The notes under the pieces were generated by a model. The model saw only the letters and a program-made list of their open reading frames with translations, searched no databases and was not told where the DNA came from. A stretch of DNA of 5,273 bases from Anaerolineaceae bacterium (GTDB lineage: Bacteria > Chloroflexota > Anaerolineae > JAAYZQ01): NCBI GenBank assembly GCA_012514775.1, contig JAAYZQ010000496.1, positions 1 through 5,273 of the forward strand, given 5' to 3'. Shown here one piece after another: positions 4,254-5,273 of this stretch. Within the stretch, counting starts at the first letter, position 1. The number at the start of each line of letters is the position of its first letter. The position numbers and the translations under genes were made by a program.

Positions 4254-5273
4254 TCATCCTTGCAGGTAGTTCATAAAGGCGGCCAGCACGTCGGGCTCGC
4301 CGTCCAGGGGATCGATCTGGCGCGCTTCCGCTTCGGTCAGGTGCACCTCGACCGGCATGCTGGCACCCCCCTTTGGCCGGAGCACATAGCCGTCCGGCAG
4401 TGCTCCCGAGCCTTCCAGGCGGAGCGCCAGCCCCACGGCGCCGCCGGCACAGGCCAGGGGGCGCAGGATGAGGGGGCTGGCAAGCCGCTCGTGCTCCGCC
4501 CCCTGTAGCGTACTCTCTGGCGGATCGCCGAATTTTTCGTCCTTGAAGTGAAAGATGATGGGCAGGCCGAACTGCCCGCGCGGGAATTTACGTACCTCGT
4601 GGCGCGGCGCTAGCTTGCCGGCATGGGTGCGCGTCCGCCGCCGGATTTCGTCCGGCTCCGGCCACTTGCTGCGGCCGTAGGAGCCCTTGCTCCGGGCCTG
4701 GCGGAAAGTCCTGAGCTTGTTAAAGAGCTGCTCCCAGGCTTCCCAGGCTTCGCGGGCATCGGCGCACGATGGCGAGTCGACGACAAAGGTGGCATCCGGG
4801 CCGAGGTGCGGCACGCCCTCGGGCCATTGCCCGGCAGGGACGTGCCTGGCCAACTCGCGCCGGACCCACTCTTCGACCTGGCCGGCTCGAGGCGGGGCAA
4901 CCGTCTGGCCGTCGACTTCCAGGAGCTGCAGCGCGCCGAACCCGCGCCGCGTGCGGCCACCCAGGCCGCCGAACGTCTCCCACGCCCAGAGCGCCGCCTC
5001 CACCTCCTGGCGCACGTCCAGGTCGTCGAACGGCTCCTCGAGCCTGCCGGGAAAGGTCAGGCTCAGGGTGAATTCGATGCCCTCGCACCGCAGTGAGCCC
5101 GCCTGGCCATCGGTGGACCGCAGGGGAAAGGCCACGTAGCTGAGGGGAGAACCGGGGTCGCCAACGGGTACGTCCTGCCCCTTCCGGTTCCGAACCTTGT
5201 CCAGGACGGAGGTCTCTCTGATGTGCGAGATGGCGACGATCACGCTGGACGGCCCCGCCTTGCCCTTGGCCCC
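4254..5273 (-). CDS. cmr1: Type III-B RAMP protein Cmr1, C-terminal part (5' end outside the window)
   Basis: The frame is open from the window edge for 339 residues to the TGA at 4256-4254. A GTG at 5243 could be mistaken for a start, but the frame continues beyond it to the edge, and the N-terminal RAMP part of Cmr1 (with its 'RGxxRFWWR'-type motif) is absent, so the true start lies upstream. Counting from the edge, GGLGGRTRRGFG (102-113) is the glycine-rich RAMP loop. YGRSKWPEPDEIRRRT (199-214), FGLPIIFHFKDEKFGD (235-250) and RLASPLILRPL (263-273) are clear Cmr1 signatures. Cmr1 binds at the 3' end of the crRNA with Cmr6 and helps target capture. The helical segment around 133-195 lies between the two conserved blocks. 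Cmr1 is followed directly by cmr4, so cmr2 (cas10) and cmr3 must lie upstream or elsewhere. Confidence 0.93.
   Translation of the reverse strand, partial: GAKGKAGPSSVIVAISHIRETSVLDKVRNRKGQDVPVGDPGSPLSYVAFPLRSTDGQAGSLRCEGIEFTLSLTFPGRLEEPFDDLDVRQEVEAALWAWETFGGLGGRTRRGFGALQLLEVDGQTVAPPRAGQVEEWVRRELARHVPAGQWPEGVPHLGPDATFVVDSPSCADAREAWEAWEQLFNKLRTFRQARSKGSYGRSKWPEPDEIRRRTRTHAGKLAPRHEVRKFPRGQFGLPIIFHFKDEKFGDPPESTLQGAEHERLASPLILRPLACAGGAVGLALRLEGSGALPDGYVLRPKGGASMPVEVHLTEAEARQIDPLDGEPDVLAAFMNYLQG

Noticed and set aside
3478..4269. Plus-strand open frame of 263 codons opposite cmr4
   Set aside because: It is a shadow of cmr4, which is certain from H15, D26 and the RAMP motifs.
4254..5243. GTG at 5243 as the start of cmr1
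   Set aside because: The frame continues to the window edge, and the conserved N-terminal half of Cmr1 would be missing. The gene is cut by the window, not truncated.
1..5273. CRISPR array, tRNA, insertion sequence or attachment site
   Set aside because: I see no regularly spaced repeats, tRNA-like cloverleaf, transposase motif or terminal repeats. The only non-coding gaps over 20 bases are 228-329 and 534-609.

Overview
The window is the 3' part of a type III-B (Cmr) CRISPR-Cas operon, followed by its accessory and regulatory genes. Every supported gene lies on the minus strand, so transcription runs from high to low coordinates. The DNA is visibly GC-rich. Most genes carry clear GGAGG-like Shine-Dalgarno sequences, and neighbours are tightly packed or overlap by 1-4 bases. 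This is a bacterial arrangement. The combination of Cmr, a Card1/Can2-like nuclease, Csx15 and a WYL-type regulator reminds me of Chloroflexota and other high-GC thermophilic or environmental bacteria, but I cannot fix the taxon from this sequence.

Layout in transcription order: cmr1 (5' end beyond the window edge), cmr4, cmr5, cmr6, a card1/can2-like CARF nuclease gene, csx15, a 76-base gap, a 67-codon winged-helix gene, a 102-base gap, and the first 75 codons of a larger HTH regulator that resembles WYL-domain proteins and runs off the low-coordinate edge. The stretch from cmr1 to csx15 has gaps of at most 14 bases and three stop/start overlaps, so it reads as one transcription unit. Cas10/Cmr2, Cmr3, Cas6, the adaptation genes and a CRISPR array are not in this window; the first two would be expected nearby.

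Working model: Cmr4 forms the crRNA-binding backbone and slices target RNA (H15 and D26 are present). Cmr5 fills the second filament, and Cmr6 and Cmr1 cap the end of the complex that binds the crRNA 3' end. Cas10 outside the window would make cyclic oligoadenylate on target binding. That messenger would switch on the CARF nuclease, and Csx15 is the likely partner that dampens the signal. The two small DNA-binding proteins are candidates for transcriptional control of the locus.

The least expected observation is in the two non-coding gaps. Both contain GTTGCGTT followed 18-19 bases later by TAT(A/C)CTGG, and in both the -10-like element overlaps a CTGG...CCAG inverted repeat. This suggests that the small winged-helix gene and the WYL-like gene have matching, probably co-regulated promoters, perhaps controlled by one of their own products.
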